Part shown: in pieces, positions 1 through 6,586 of the stretch
How positions within the stretch are numbered: position 1 is the stretch's first letter
Layout of the letters: each line of letters begins with the position of its first letter
From: an uncultured Flavobacteriales bacterium
Lineage (GTDB): Bacteria; Bacteroidota; Bacteroidia; Flavobacteriales_D; Crocinitomicaceae
DNA: 6,586 nucleotides
Assembly: GCA_913031405.1 (NCBI GenBank)
Contig: CAJWCX010000071.1
Coordinates: 1 to 6,586 of the forward strand
Direction: 5' to 3'
The notes under the pieces: model-generated
Databases searched by the model: none
Told to the model about the DNA's origin: nothing
The model's input: the letters and a program-made list of their open reading frames with translations, nothing else
Program-made: the position numbers and the translations under genes

Positions 1-2
1 TT

Positions 3-581
3 CATTTGAGCGGCGTATCCACAAAGGAAGGCGTCAAGCTCATTAAAGCGGCCAAGAAAAAAGGAATGAATATCACAGCTGATGTGCATCTTATGAACCT
101 ATGCTTTAATGAAAGTAGGGTCCTCGAATTTGACACAGTCTTTAAAACACTACCCGTGCTAAGAAGCCAAGATAATGTAGAAGCATTATGGAAAGCCTTG
201 AAAGACGAAACCATTGACTTTATAGTTTCTGACCACAGGCCTGCGATTAAAGAGGAAAAAGAATTGGAATTCGAGCATGCTTCATTCGGAGCCCCGCAAT
301 TAAAAACCGTTTATAGTGCCTTAAACACTCGAAACAAATTACCATTAGACCAACTTATTGAAATCCTTTCAAATCGACCGAGAACCTATTTGGGAGTTCC
401 TAAAGGTACCATTAAGGAAGGAACTAAGGCGGACCTAACGCTTTTCGATCCCAAAGACGCTTTTGAGTATGGTGCCAAAACTAAAAAAGAAGAAATAATC
501 TATTCTCCATTCCAAAATGAAAACATGAAGGGAAGAGTTATAGGTATTATCAACAATAATAAAGTCATCTTAAACCAATAA
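3..581 (+). CDS. Dihydroorotase-family amidohydrolase, C-terminal part (5' end off window)
   Basis: The reading frame is open to the left edge, so the apparent TTG at 6-8 is internal. About 192 C-terminal residues are visible, roughly half of a usual 410-430 residue class I dihydroorotase. Catalytic members close carbamoyl-aspartate to dihydroorotate in pyrimidine synthesis. Seen here: the HxS segment at the left edge (nt 3-11, matching the zinc-ligand His of HVST), an FDTxFKxLPxLR segment near nt 129-164, the SDH motif with the presumed catalytic Asp at nt 231-233, and the C-terminal amidohydrolase strands (KGTIKEGTKADLTLFDP, then SPF). Unlike catalytic enzymes, the PHH triplet reads LMN, NPPLR reads LPVLR, and DHAPH reads DHRPA. 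Loss of these conserved substrate-site residues suggests a non-catalytic or altered-substrate relative, as for PyrC'-type partners of aspartate transcarbamoylase. That is inference; the N-terminal HxH and lysine ligands are not visible. The next gene starts 2 bases downstream, so the two are probably co-transcribed. Family assignment is firm, activity uncertain. Confidence -1.
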   Translation, partial: HLSGVSTKEGVKLIKAAKKKGMNITADVHLMNLCFNESRVLEFDTVFKTLPVLRSQDNVEALWKALKDETIDFIVSDHRPAIKEEKELEFEHASFGAPQLKTVYSALNTRNKLPLDQLIEILSNRPRTYLGVPKGTIKEGTKADLTLFDPKDAFEYGAKTKKEEIIYSPFQNENMKGRVIGIINNNKVILNQ

Positions 582-583
582 TT

Positions 584-1141
584 GTGTCAAAAAGTACCTT
601 CTTAAAAGAGTTTTTTGACAAAAAAGGAATGGTTGGATCGGTCGTTCCAAGCTCTAAGTTCCTCATCCAAATGATGTTACGCAGGATTGAGTTTGAGGAC
701 GCCAAGCTTATTATCGAATTAGGACCTGGAACAGGAGTCATTACTGATGAAATTATTAAACGACTCAAACCCAATACTCAATTACTGGTTATTGAACTCA
801 ATGATACCTTTTATAAGGATTTAAAATCGCGGATTTCAGACCCCAGAGTGACCATAAAAAAGGGTTGTGCAACAGACTTGTCACGATTTGTTAATGCACT
901 AGGTATGGAAAAAGCAGATTATATTGTTTCCTCATTGCCCTTGGCCATTTTACCTCATATACTAAGGAAAAGAATCGTTATAGATATCAACACCCATCTT
1001 AAACCAAACGGATATTATATTCAGTTTCAGTATACTTTACAATCACTTAAATTGTTTAAAAAAATATTTAAAAAAGTATCAATTAAGCATTGTTTATTGA
1101 ATGTACCACCCGCTTTTGTATACACCTGTGACAGCAAATAG
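584..1141 (+). CDS. SAM-dependent methyltransferase, phospholipid N-methyltransferase-like
   Basis: This 185-residue protein is a compact class I methyltransferase. SAM-binding motif I is IIELGPGTGVIT (residues 43-54), and the acidic end of strand 2 is E71 in VIELND. The motif IV region is YIVSSLPLAILP (113-124), and the C-terminus has NVPPAFVY (173-180). The N-terminal GMVGSVVPSSKFL (15-27) followed by SSLP is typical of the PmtA-like group (COG3963), which methylates phosphatidylethanolamine head groups at the membrane surface. rRNA adenine dimethylases share the fold but carry an NLPY-type motif IV and a C-terminal helical domain, both absent here. The real substrate in this organism (an aminolipid, or something else) cannot be read from the sequence. 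Start: a GTG two bases after the upstream stop. The next in-frame ATG is at Met16, which would remove the N-terminal STFLKEFF helix. There are no transmembrane segments. Probably co-transcribed with the dihydroorotase-like gene. Fold is certain; lipid substrate is inferred. Confidence -1.
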   Translation: MSKSTFLKEFFDKKGMVGSVVPSSKFLIQMMLRRIEFEDAKLIIELGPGTGVITDEIIKRLKPNTQLLVIELNDTFYKDLKSRISDPRVTIKKGCATDLSRFVNALGMEKADYIVSSLPLAILPHILRKRIVIDINTHLKPNGYYIQFQYTLQSLKLFKKIFKKVSIKHCLLNVPPAFVYTCDSK

Positions 1142-1159
1142 GATAAATCCCTATCTTTG
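1127..1159 (+). promoter_or_regulatory. Bacteroidota-type promoter for the ABC-F / M61 operon
   Basis: TATCTTTG at 1152-1159 matches the Bacteroidota primary-sigma -7 element TAnnTTTG exactly. A weaker -33 candidate, TGTG (consensus TTTG or TTG), lies at 1127-1130, 21 bases upstream, inside the 3' end of the methyltransferase gene. Transcription would start around 1163-1168, giving a leader of only about 10-15 bases before the ATG at 1177. It is the only exact TAnnTTTG I noticed beside a gene start. It suggests the ABC-F and M61 genes form their own unit even though the upstream gene is just 35 bases away. Confidence -1.
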
Positions 1160-1176
1160 CAAAAAAATATTCGTAA

Positions 1177-2799
1177 ATGCTTAATGTTCAAAACCTTTCT
1201 TTACAATTTGGTAAACGAGTTTTATTCGATGAGGTAAACTTGAAATTCGTCAATGGTAACTGCTACGGTGTTATTGGTGCCAATGGTGCGGGAAAATCAA
1301 CATTTCTAAAAATATTAACGGGTGATCAAGATGCGACTACAGGCCACATTGATTTAGAACCCGGAAAAAGAATGGCTGTATTGAAACAAAACCATTTCGA
1401 ATTTGATGAGATTCAAGTTTTACAAACCGTGATTATGGGTCATAAAAGACTCTTTGATATTATGGTTGAAAAAGATGCCATTTATTCAAAGCCAGATTTC
1501 AGTGAAGAGGACGGAATGCGCACAGGTGAACTTGAAGCGGAATTCGCAGACTTAGAAGGTTGGAATGCTGAAACAGATGCCGCTTCACTTCTTAGTAATT
1601 TAGGGATTGACGAATCAAAACACTATCTCAATATGGAGGAGTTGTCAAGTGACCTTAAAGTGCGTGTTTTATTGGCCCAAGCGTTATTTGGGAATCCCGA
1701 TGTATTGATTTTAGATGAGCCAACGAATGACTTGGATATTCGTACGATATCTTGGCTTGAAGATTTTTTACTCGATTTTAAAAACACCGTAATCGTCGTA
1801 TCACATGACAGACATTTTCTCGACACTGTATGCACCCATATATGTGACATTGACTTCTCGAAAATCAACATTTTTACAGGTAATTATTCTTTTTGGTATC
1901 AATCCTCTCAGCTCGCACTTAAGCAAAGATCAGACAAAAACAAAAAGGCAGAAGAAAAGAAGAAGGAACTCATGGAATTTATTTCTAGGTTTTCAGCAAA
2001 TGCAGCGAAATCGAAACAAGCGACCAGTCGAAGAAAAATGCTTGACAACTTGGACTTAGAAGAGATCAAGCCCTCGTCGCGAAAATATCCTGGTATTACT
2101 TTTCATCAAGAACGAGATGCAGGGAACCAAATCATATCTATTTCCAATTTGAGCAAATCAAACACTGAGGGCGACCTCTTTCGGGATATCAACATGATTG
2201 TAAACAAAGGTGATAAAATTGCCTTTATTTCGAAAAATAGCATTGCTCTGACACACTTTTTTGAAATACTTACTGGAAATTTAAAGGCCGATTCTGGAGA
2301 AATATCTATCGGAACAACCATTAAATCAGCATACTTACCAAATGACAACACCTCATTTTTTGTTGGTAAAGAATCTTTAATCGACTGGCTAAGAAATTTT
2401 GCCGAAACAGAAGAAGAACGTGAGGACGTCTATTTAAGAACCTTTTTAGGAAGAATGTTATTTACTGGAGAGGAAGCCTTGAAATCAGCCAGTGTGCTTT
2501 CGGGGGGAGAAAAGGTTCGTTGTATGCTTTCGAAAATGATGCTCGCGAAAGGAAACCTACTTTTTATGGATGAGCCTACAAATCACCTTGATCTTGAATC
2601 GATTACAGCATTAAACAATGCGATGGCTGAATACAGAGGTACACTTCTTTTTACTTCTCACGATCAAGAGCTAGTAAATACAGTAGCCAACCGAATTATA
2701 GAAATCACTCCTAAAGGAACCATTGACAAAATGATGAGCTACGATGAATACTTAAAAGATATCAAAATCAATACTTTAAGAGAAGAAATGTACGCGTAA
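1177..2799 (+). CDS. ABC-F family ATPase, YbiT type, with a degenerate second P-loop
   Basis: This 540-residue soluble protein has two ABC ATPase domains, no membrane segments, and close resemblance along its length to E. coli YbiT. ABC-F proteins bind the ribosomal E site and act on translation; the exact role of YbiT-type members is poorly known. NBD1: Walker A GANGAGKST (34-42), Q-loop Q71, Walker B LILDEPTNDLD with Glu181, switch His210. The charged inter-domain linker, expected to reach toward P-site tRNA, spans about 245-305. NBD2: signature LSGGE (441-445), Walker B LLFMDEPTNHLD with Glu466, switch His495. Oddities: the NBD2 Walker A reads SKNSIALTH (352-360), losing the P-loop glycines and lysine; its Q-loop position reads P388; the NBD1 signature reads LSSDL (156-160). 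E. coli YbiT also lacks a canonical NBD1 signature. The ATG follows a good promoter. The M61 gene begins 2 bases after the stop. No long C-terminal extension of the Uup kind. Family call is firm; resistance function is not suggested. Confidence -1.
   Translation: MLNVQNLSLQFGKRVLFDEVNLKFVNGNCYGVIGANGAGKSTFLKILTGDQDATTGHIDLEPGKRMAVLKQNHFEFDEIQVLQTVIMGHKRLFDIMVEKDAIYSKPDFSEEDGMRTGELEAEFADLEGWNAETDAASLLSNLGIDESKHYLNMEELSSDLKVRVLLAQALFGNPDVLILDEPTNDLDIRTISWLEDFLLDFKNTVIVVSHDRHFLDTVCTHICDIDFSKINIFTGNYSFWYQSSQLALKQRSDKNKKAEEKKKELMEFISRFSANAAKSKQATSRRKMLDNLDLEEIKPSSRKYPGITFHQERDAGNQIISISNLSKSNTEGDLFRDINMIVNKGDKIAFISKNSIALTHFFEILTGNLKADSGEISIGTTIKSAYLPNDNTSFFVGKESLIDWLRNFAETEEEREDVYLRTFLGRMLFTGEEALKSASVLSGGEKVRCMLSKMMLAKGNLLFMDEPTNHLDLESITALNNAMAEYRGTLLFTSHDQELVNTVANRIIEITPKGTIDKMMSYDEYLKDIKINTLREEMYA
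2230..2256 (+). other. Degenerate Walker A motif of the second ABC-F ATPase domain
   Basis: These 27 bases encode SKNSIALTH at the position where E. coli YbiT has GTNGVGKST. All P-loop glycines and the phosphate-binding lysine are replaced (Lys to Leu at residue 358). The flanks stay aligned (DKIAF before, FFEILTGNLKADSG after) and the frame is intact, so this is substitution rather than a frameshift or deletion. Confidence -1.
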
Positions 2800-2801
2800 A
2801 A

Positions 2802-4526
2802 ATGACCGAAACATTATTTAAACTTTCAATACCTAATACTCATCAACAATACTTGCATGTCGAACTTCTATTAAAGAATATTAATAACGATATTGATATT
2901 TTACTTCCTACCTGGCGCCCAGGAAGATACGAAGAGGGTAACTTTGCAAAAAATATAAAGGGATTTAAAGTTTTTGATGATGAAAACATAGCTCTAGATT
3001 TCATTAAGACATCAAAACACTCATGGCATGTTAATTCAAAACAAGCAAAAAATCTTAGAATTCAATATCAATATTATGCAGCTGAATTAAATGCTGGATC
3101 GACTTTCGTTGAAAAAGAAATGCTCTACGTCAATCCCGTAAATTGCTTGATGTATGTCAAAGAACGAATGGGAGACAAGGTTCAAATTGATTTTGAGATT
3201 CCAAAAACATGGGAAATTGCTGGTAGCCTTACACAGATTAATGAAACATCCTTCACTGTTGAATCTTTTGATGAACTTTTTGACACCCCTGTCATCTGTT
3301 CTCCCAACCTTATTTGTAAAAGCTACCAAACAAGCGGTTATCATTTTCACTTATGGTTTAATGATTTAAATGGAATCAAATGGGAAAAGTTAATCACAGA
3401 CTTTAAAAAGTTTACAAAAAAACAGATTGAAGACTTCGGGGAATTTCCGTGCAAAGAATTCCATTTTTTATTCCATACTCCGAATAACCTTGCCTATCAT
3501 GGTGTAGAACACCTTAAAAGTACAGTCATTGCATTAGGACCGAAATATGATGTTTTTGGGAAACTCTATTCAGAACTTCTTGGTGTTTCATCCCATGAGC
3601 TATACCATGTTTGGAATGTAAAGACCATTCGCCCTAAGGAAATGATGCCATATGATTTTGGATTAGAAAACTATTCCAAAATGGGTTATGTATATGAAGG
3701 TGTAACCACCTACATGGGTGATCTTTATTTACTAAAAAGTGGTGTTTTCACCCTAAATGAGTATTTAAAAGAACTTGAAAAACAATTTCAAAAACATTTT
3801 GATAACTACGGAAGGTTTAATCATGCTGTCAGTGAGTCTTCTTTTGATACCTGGTTAGATGGCTATGTAAAAGGAGCACCTGGAAGAAAAGTTTCAATAT
3901 ACGTCGAAGGTTGTTTATTAGCTTTTATCACGGATTATATGCTCCGAAAAGCAACCAATAACAAAATAGGAATTGAAGGAGTCATGAAACGAATGTACTA
4001 CCATCCCGATATCATTGAAAAAGGATACGACGAAGATAGCTATCGAAATATGCTTGAAAATGTATCTTCGATATCATTTCAGACCCTTTTTGAAGACCAT
4101 GTCAATGGAACAGTTTCATACGAAGGGCTTTTGATTGAAGCATTGGATTATTTTGGATTAGAATTGATAAAAAAACTGGATCCCTCCTACTCAAAATCAA
4201 TTCTTGGAATAAAAACCCAAGTAAATAGCAAAGGCACCTTTGTTGTGGATATTTATCCCGGAAGTCCTTCCGATATGGGAGGTCTTCGTATTGGAGATCA
4301 AATTATGAGTGTCAATAAAACACAGGTCAACAAAAATTTAGATCAATGGCTGAGATATTTTAATGAAAACAAAGAAATATCTTTGACCCTGTCTCGTAAC
4401 CAAAATATAAAAGAGGTGCTCATACCCACTCTAAACAGAAACTTTTACCAGGAGTATAAAATTCAAGTAAAAAAAGATACCGACAAAAATCAAATAAAGG
4501 CCCTTCAGTCTTGGGCTTGCTTGTGA
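2802..4526 (+). CDS. M61-family zinc metallopeptidase (glycyl aminopeptidase-like) with C-terminal PDZ domain
   Basis: This 574-residue protein belongs to peptidase family M61, whose founding member is a Sphingomonas glycyl aminopeptidase. An N-terminal beta-rich region (about 1-180) carries the family's LPTWRPGRY (35-43) and an AGSTFVE segment. The catalytic domain has GVEHLKS (234-240), then SSHELYHVWNVKTIRP (263-278) with zinc ligands His265 and His269 and catalytic Glu266. The third ligand is Glu299 in YVYEG, and the conserved SSFDTWLDGYVKG lies at 346-358. A PDZ domain (about 470-545) includes YPGSPSDMGGLRIGDQIMSVN. All expected catalytic residues are present and the length is normal for the family. 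No signal peptide or membrane segment is seen, so it should act in the cytoplasm, probably trimming peptides; the substrate is unknown. The ATG lies 2 bases after the ABC-F stop, indicating co-transcription. Its last 22 bases overlap the convergent exporter gene. Confidence -1.
   Translation: MTETLFKLSIPNTHQQYLHVELLLKNINNDIDILLPTWRPGRYEEGNFAKNIKGFKVFDDENIALDFIKTSKHSWHVNSKQAKNLRIQYQYYAAELNAGSTFVEKEMLYVNPVNCLMYVKERMGDKVQIDFEIPKTWEIAGSLTQINETSFTVESFDELFDTPVICSPNLICKSYQTSGYHFHLWFNDLNGIKWEKLITDFKKFTKKQIEDFGEFPCKEFHFLFHTPNNLAYHGVEHLKSTVIALGPKYDVFGKLYSELLGVSSHELYHVWNVKTIRPKEMMPYDFGLENYSKMGYVYEGVTTYMGDLYLLKSGVFTLNEYLKELEKQFQKHFDNYGRFNHAVSESSFDTWLDGYVKGAPGRKVSIYVEGCLLAFITDYMLRKATNNKIGIEGVMKRMYYHPDIIEKGYDEDSYRNMLENVSSISFQTLFEDHVNGTVSYEGLLIEALDYFGLELIKKLDPSYSKSILGIKTQVNSKGTFVVDIYPGSPSDMGGLRIGDQIMSVNKTQVNKNLDQWLRYFNENKEISLTLSRNQNIKEVLIPTLNRNFYQEYKIQVKKDTDKNQIKALQSWACL
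4505..4526. other. Tail-to-tail overlap of the M61 and exporter genes
   Basis: The plus-strand M61 stop codon (TGA, 4524-4526) lies beyond the minus-strand exporter stop (TGA read from 4507 down to 4505), so 22 bases code on both strands. They encode the last residues of both proteins. There is no space for a dedicated terminator between the genes, so each transcript must end inside the other gene or read into it. Confidence -1.
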
Positions 4527-6586
4527 GATCTGTAAAAGGTTAAAATTAGGAGAGGCAACAAAGTCAGGTCCAATATCAAAGCAACAAACAAGGTCATACC
4601 CAATAAAAGCCCCATGTTAAAAGTCCCCATAAACGTGGAAAACAATAACAATAGAAAACCGGAGCAAAGAACTAGTGTCGTTAGAATCATTGCCTTTCCA
4701 GTAACAATATAGGCATGTTTAAGAGCATCTTTAACAGATTTTCCTTTCATGAGTTCAAATTTAAATTTCCCCAATAAATGTATGGTGTCATCGACAGCGA
4801 TACCAAAAGCTATAGTGAAAATGATGGAGGTACTGGTTTTAATTTCAATACCCATATAACCCATAACGGCCGCAATAAAAACAAGTGGTAGCGTATTAGG
4901 AACGATACTGATAATGACCATACGGATAGAACGAAACACTAAGCCCATAATCAATGAAACAATACCTATGGAAACCAACAATCCATATAGCAGACTATTT
5001 GATAGGTAACGAATGTTTTTATCCAACAAATAAGCAGAACCAGTGACACGAATATCTATAAACTCAAAGTTTTTCCTAGAAACAAATTCCTTAAATCGAT
5101 TTGTTTTAGCAGTCACAAAATTATTTCCTTTATCAGGAATCGTTCCTTGAATTCTGGTAATGGTTTCAGTGGAATCTAAAAACAATTTTAAAAACGCACC
5201 CTGATTTGTTATTTTCAAAATTCGACGAAATTTTCGCAGATTTCGTTTCTTTTTTGGAAGCTTAAAATACTTCTTATCACCCAAGTGAGAAGATCGGTTT
5301 AAAACCTTCAAAGTCTGCACTAATGAGGTTTTAAGCTCAAGTCCGAAAGTATCTTCTAAATAATTCTCAACCTGCTCTATCTCGTTCAAAACCGATTTAT
5401 CCCATACATTTATGAAGGTATCTTTTATGGTAATAGCGAGTTCAAAAGGACGGTAGCCACCATAGTGGGTGTCGAAGAAGGAAAAGTCCTTTTTAACAGG
5501 ATCTGAATCCTTGATGTCATCCATGATCAAATTATCAGAGGTCAACATGTTCATTCCGAATCCTGCAGCCAAAACAAATACTAATGATGAAATCCAAACT
5601 GTTTTCTTATGGGCTACTATCCATTCGAAAAACCCTGGTAGAAGTCGATACCAAATTGATTCTTTTGTTTCAGTAATAATCCGAGGTGATGGAAAATAAT
5701 AAAACAGTATGGGTAACATTAAGATCGATAGAAAAAAGGCAAGTAATACCCCTATTCCGACGATTAGTCCAAACATTTTTACCGGTTGAACATTAATGAA
5801 ATATAAAGAAAAGAATCCAATCGATGTAGTTACTGAAGTTAAAAAAGTTGAGAAACCTACTTCTTTAATAGTGGTTTTAATGGCCTCGAATTTTGTCAAT
5901 TTATCCCTCAGTGCATCCATATATCTTGATACCAAATGAATAACATCGGACATGGCCACAACAAACATTATCGAAGGCAAAGTCGTTAACAAAATATTCA
6001 TTGGGCTAGAAAATACACCCATGCCACCAAGAACCCATACCATAGATGATATAATGACCACCTGAGGTAGAACAATTCCCCAGCCTGAGCGAAAAGCTAT
6101 AAATAAGAATAAGATGACCAAAACAGCACTCAGGCCCATAAAAAGGAGCAATTCCTTATTCATTTTTTGTATATAATATTGCTGACCTACCGCTGTTCCC
6201 GCTAAGTGAATTGCATCAAAATTAAATTCAGACAAAACGGAGCGCAATTCACGAACAAGCTCATCACTTTTCTCTCTGGATAAATCATTTTCATGTTTAA
6301 TAAAAACACAAACAGACTTCGAATCTGCAGAGATAAGCGTATTGACAAGTTCCTTACTATTAAATAAACGAATAGAGTCTACACGAATTGAACTATCTTG
6401 TTGATGTGATTCACTAAAATTATAAAAATTTATATACGGCTTAGTTGAATTTCCTCCCCCCTGATAGAGGAAAACCTCTTCCTGATTGGTAATTGATCTA
6501 ACACCAGATAAATAGGGTAAATTATGCTGAAAAGCTTTGGTGAGAGAATCCAATCGCAACAAAAAGTCCTTTTGAAAAACTCCATC
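4505..6586 (-). CDS. RND-superfamily exporter, MMPL/COG1033-like (5' end off window)
   Basis: The frame stays open to the right edge, reading DGVFQKDFLL before the TTG at 6562-6560. That TTG is therefore internal and the start lies outside the window. About 693 residues are visible; the first transmembrane helix is missing. Counting from the TTG codon: periplasmic loop 1 (about 1-135), five helices (about 138-158, 162-182, 188-210, 236-256, 263-288), a helix at about 319-340, periplasmic loop 2 (about 340-520), and five final helices (about 523-543, 547-568, 577-598, 622-641, 647-675). The presumed proton-relay motifs are MSDVIH (Asp206, nt 5945-5947) in the first half and GIAVDDTIHLL (Asp591/Asp592, nt 4787-4792) in the second. 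This twofold arrangement of about 12 helices fits the inner-membrane, proton-driven RND exporters of COG1033, which include lipid and hopanoid transporters. It is shorter than the roughly 1,040-residue AcrB type. Cargo cannot be inferred, and no adaptor or outer-membrane partner is visible. Confidence -1.
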   Translation of the reverse strand, partial: DGVFQKDFLLRLDSLTKAFQHNLPYLSGVRSITNQEEVFLYQGGGNSTKPYINFYNFSESHQQDSSIRVDSIRLFNSKELVNTLISADSKSVCVFIKHENDLSREKSDELVRELRSVLSEFNFDAIHLAGTAVGQQYYIQKMNKELLLFMGLSAVLVILFLFIAFRSGWGIVLPQVVIISSMVWVLGGMGVFSSPMNILLTTLPSIMFVVAMSDVIHLVSRYMDALRDKLTKFEAIKTTIKEVGFSTFLTSVTTSIGFFSLYFINVQPVKMFGLIVGIGVLLAFFLSILMLPILFYYFPSPRIITETKESIWYRLLPGFFEWIVAHKKTVWISSLVFVLAAGFGMNMLTSDNLIMDDIKDSDPVKKDFSFFDTHYGGYRPFELAITIKDTFINVWDKSVLNEIEQVENYLEDTFGLELKTSLVQTLKVLNRSSHLGDKKYFKLPKKKRNLRKFRRILKITNQGAFLKLFLDSTETITRIQGTIPDKGNNFVTAKTNRFKEFVSRKNFEFIDIRVTGSAYLLDKNIRYLSNSLLYGLLVSIGIVSLIMGLVFRSIRMVIISIVPNTLPLVFIAAVMGYMGIEIKTSTSIIFTIAFGIAVDDTIHLLGKFKFELMKGKSVKDALKHAYIVTGKAMILTTLVLCSGFLLLLFSTFMGTFNMGLLLGMTLFVALILDLTLLPLLILTFYRSHKQAQD

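Noticed and set aside
476..483. Minus-strand match to TAnnTTTG inside the dihydroorotase-like gene
   Set aside because: No minus-strand gene lies downstream of it; an isolated 8-base match is expected by chance in AT-rich DNA.
1114..1118. TTTTG as the -33 box of the ABC-F promoter
   Set aside because: It is 33 bases from the -7 element, well beyond the usual spacing of about 17-23 bases.
1177..2799. Antibiotic-resistance ABC-F protein
   Set aside because: Domain order, linker and motifs match the housekeeping YbiT group; nothing resembles the extended linkers of the known resistance subfamilies.
3087..3350. 87-codon open frame on the minus strand inside the peptidase gene
   Set aside because: It lies wholly within a well-supported conserved gene, resembles no protein I recognise, and has no promoter or start signal.
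4498..4518. Possible hairpin (GCCC 4500-4503 with GGGC 4513-4516, 9-base loop) near both stop codons
   Set aside because: The stem is only four solid base pairs. The plus strand lacks a following T-tract and the minus-strand T-rich stretch is interrupted, so it is too weak to call a terminator.
5469..5699. 76-codon open frame on the plus strand inside the exporter gene
   Set aside because: It is antisense to a conserved membrane protein with a full family pattern, and has no independent support.
6560..6562. TTG as the start codon of the exporter gene
   Set aside because: The frame continues upstream to the window edge with plausible family sequence (DGVFQKDFLL), and the first transmembrane helix would be missing.

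Overview
The window looks like chromosomal DNA from a member of the Bacteroidota, most likely a flavobacterium. It is AT-rich and tightly packed. The start codons have no clear Shine-Dalgarno sequence. The one visible promoter matches the Bacteroidota -7 consensus TAnnTTTG, and the proteins read like flavobacterial versions of their families. I see no tRNA, rRNA, CRISPR array, insertion sequence or phage gene, and no gene-free stretch longer than about 35 bases.

Layout: four genes run left to right and one runs right to left. (1) The C-terminal part of a dihydroorotase-family amidohydrolase enters from the left edge. (2) Two bases later comes a small SAM-dependent methyltransferase of the phospholipid N-methyltransferase type, with a GTG start. 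(3) A 35-base gap holds a good Bacteroidota promoter and leads into a YbiT-type ABC-F ATPase. (4) Two bases after that gene begins a cytosolic M61-family metallopeptidase with a C-terminal PDZ domain. (5) An RND/MMPL-family membrane exporter on the minus strand converges on the peptidase gene. The two 3' ends overlap by 22 bases, and the exporter's 5' end lies beyond the right edge.

The window therefore holds two short plus-strand transcription units (dihydroorotase-like plus methyltransferase; ABC-F plus M61 peptidase) facing one convergent exporter gene. I see no metabolic pathway linking all five genes. I found no previously undescribed multi-gene system. The points most worth a second look are at protein level. 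The ABC-F protein has lost the P-loop of its second ATPase domain and the signature motif of its first, and both losses fall on the same composite ATP site. The dihydroorotase-like protein lacks residues that bind substrate in catalytic dihydroorotases and may be a non-catalytic relative.
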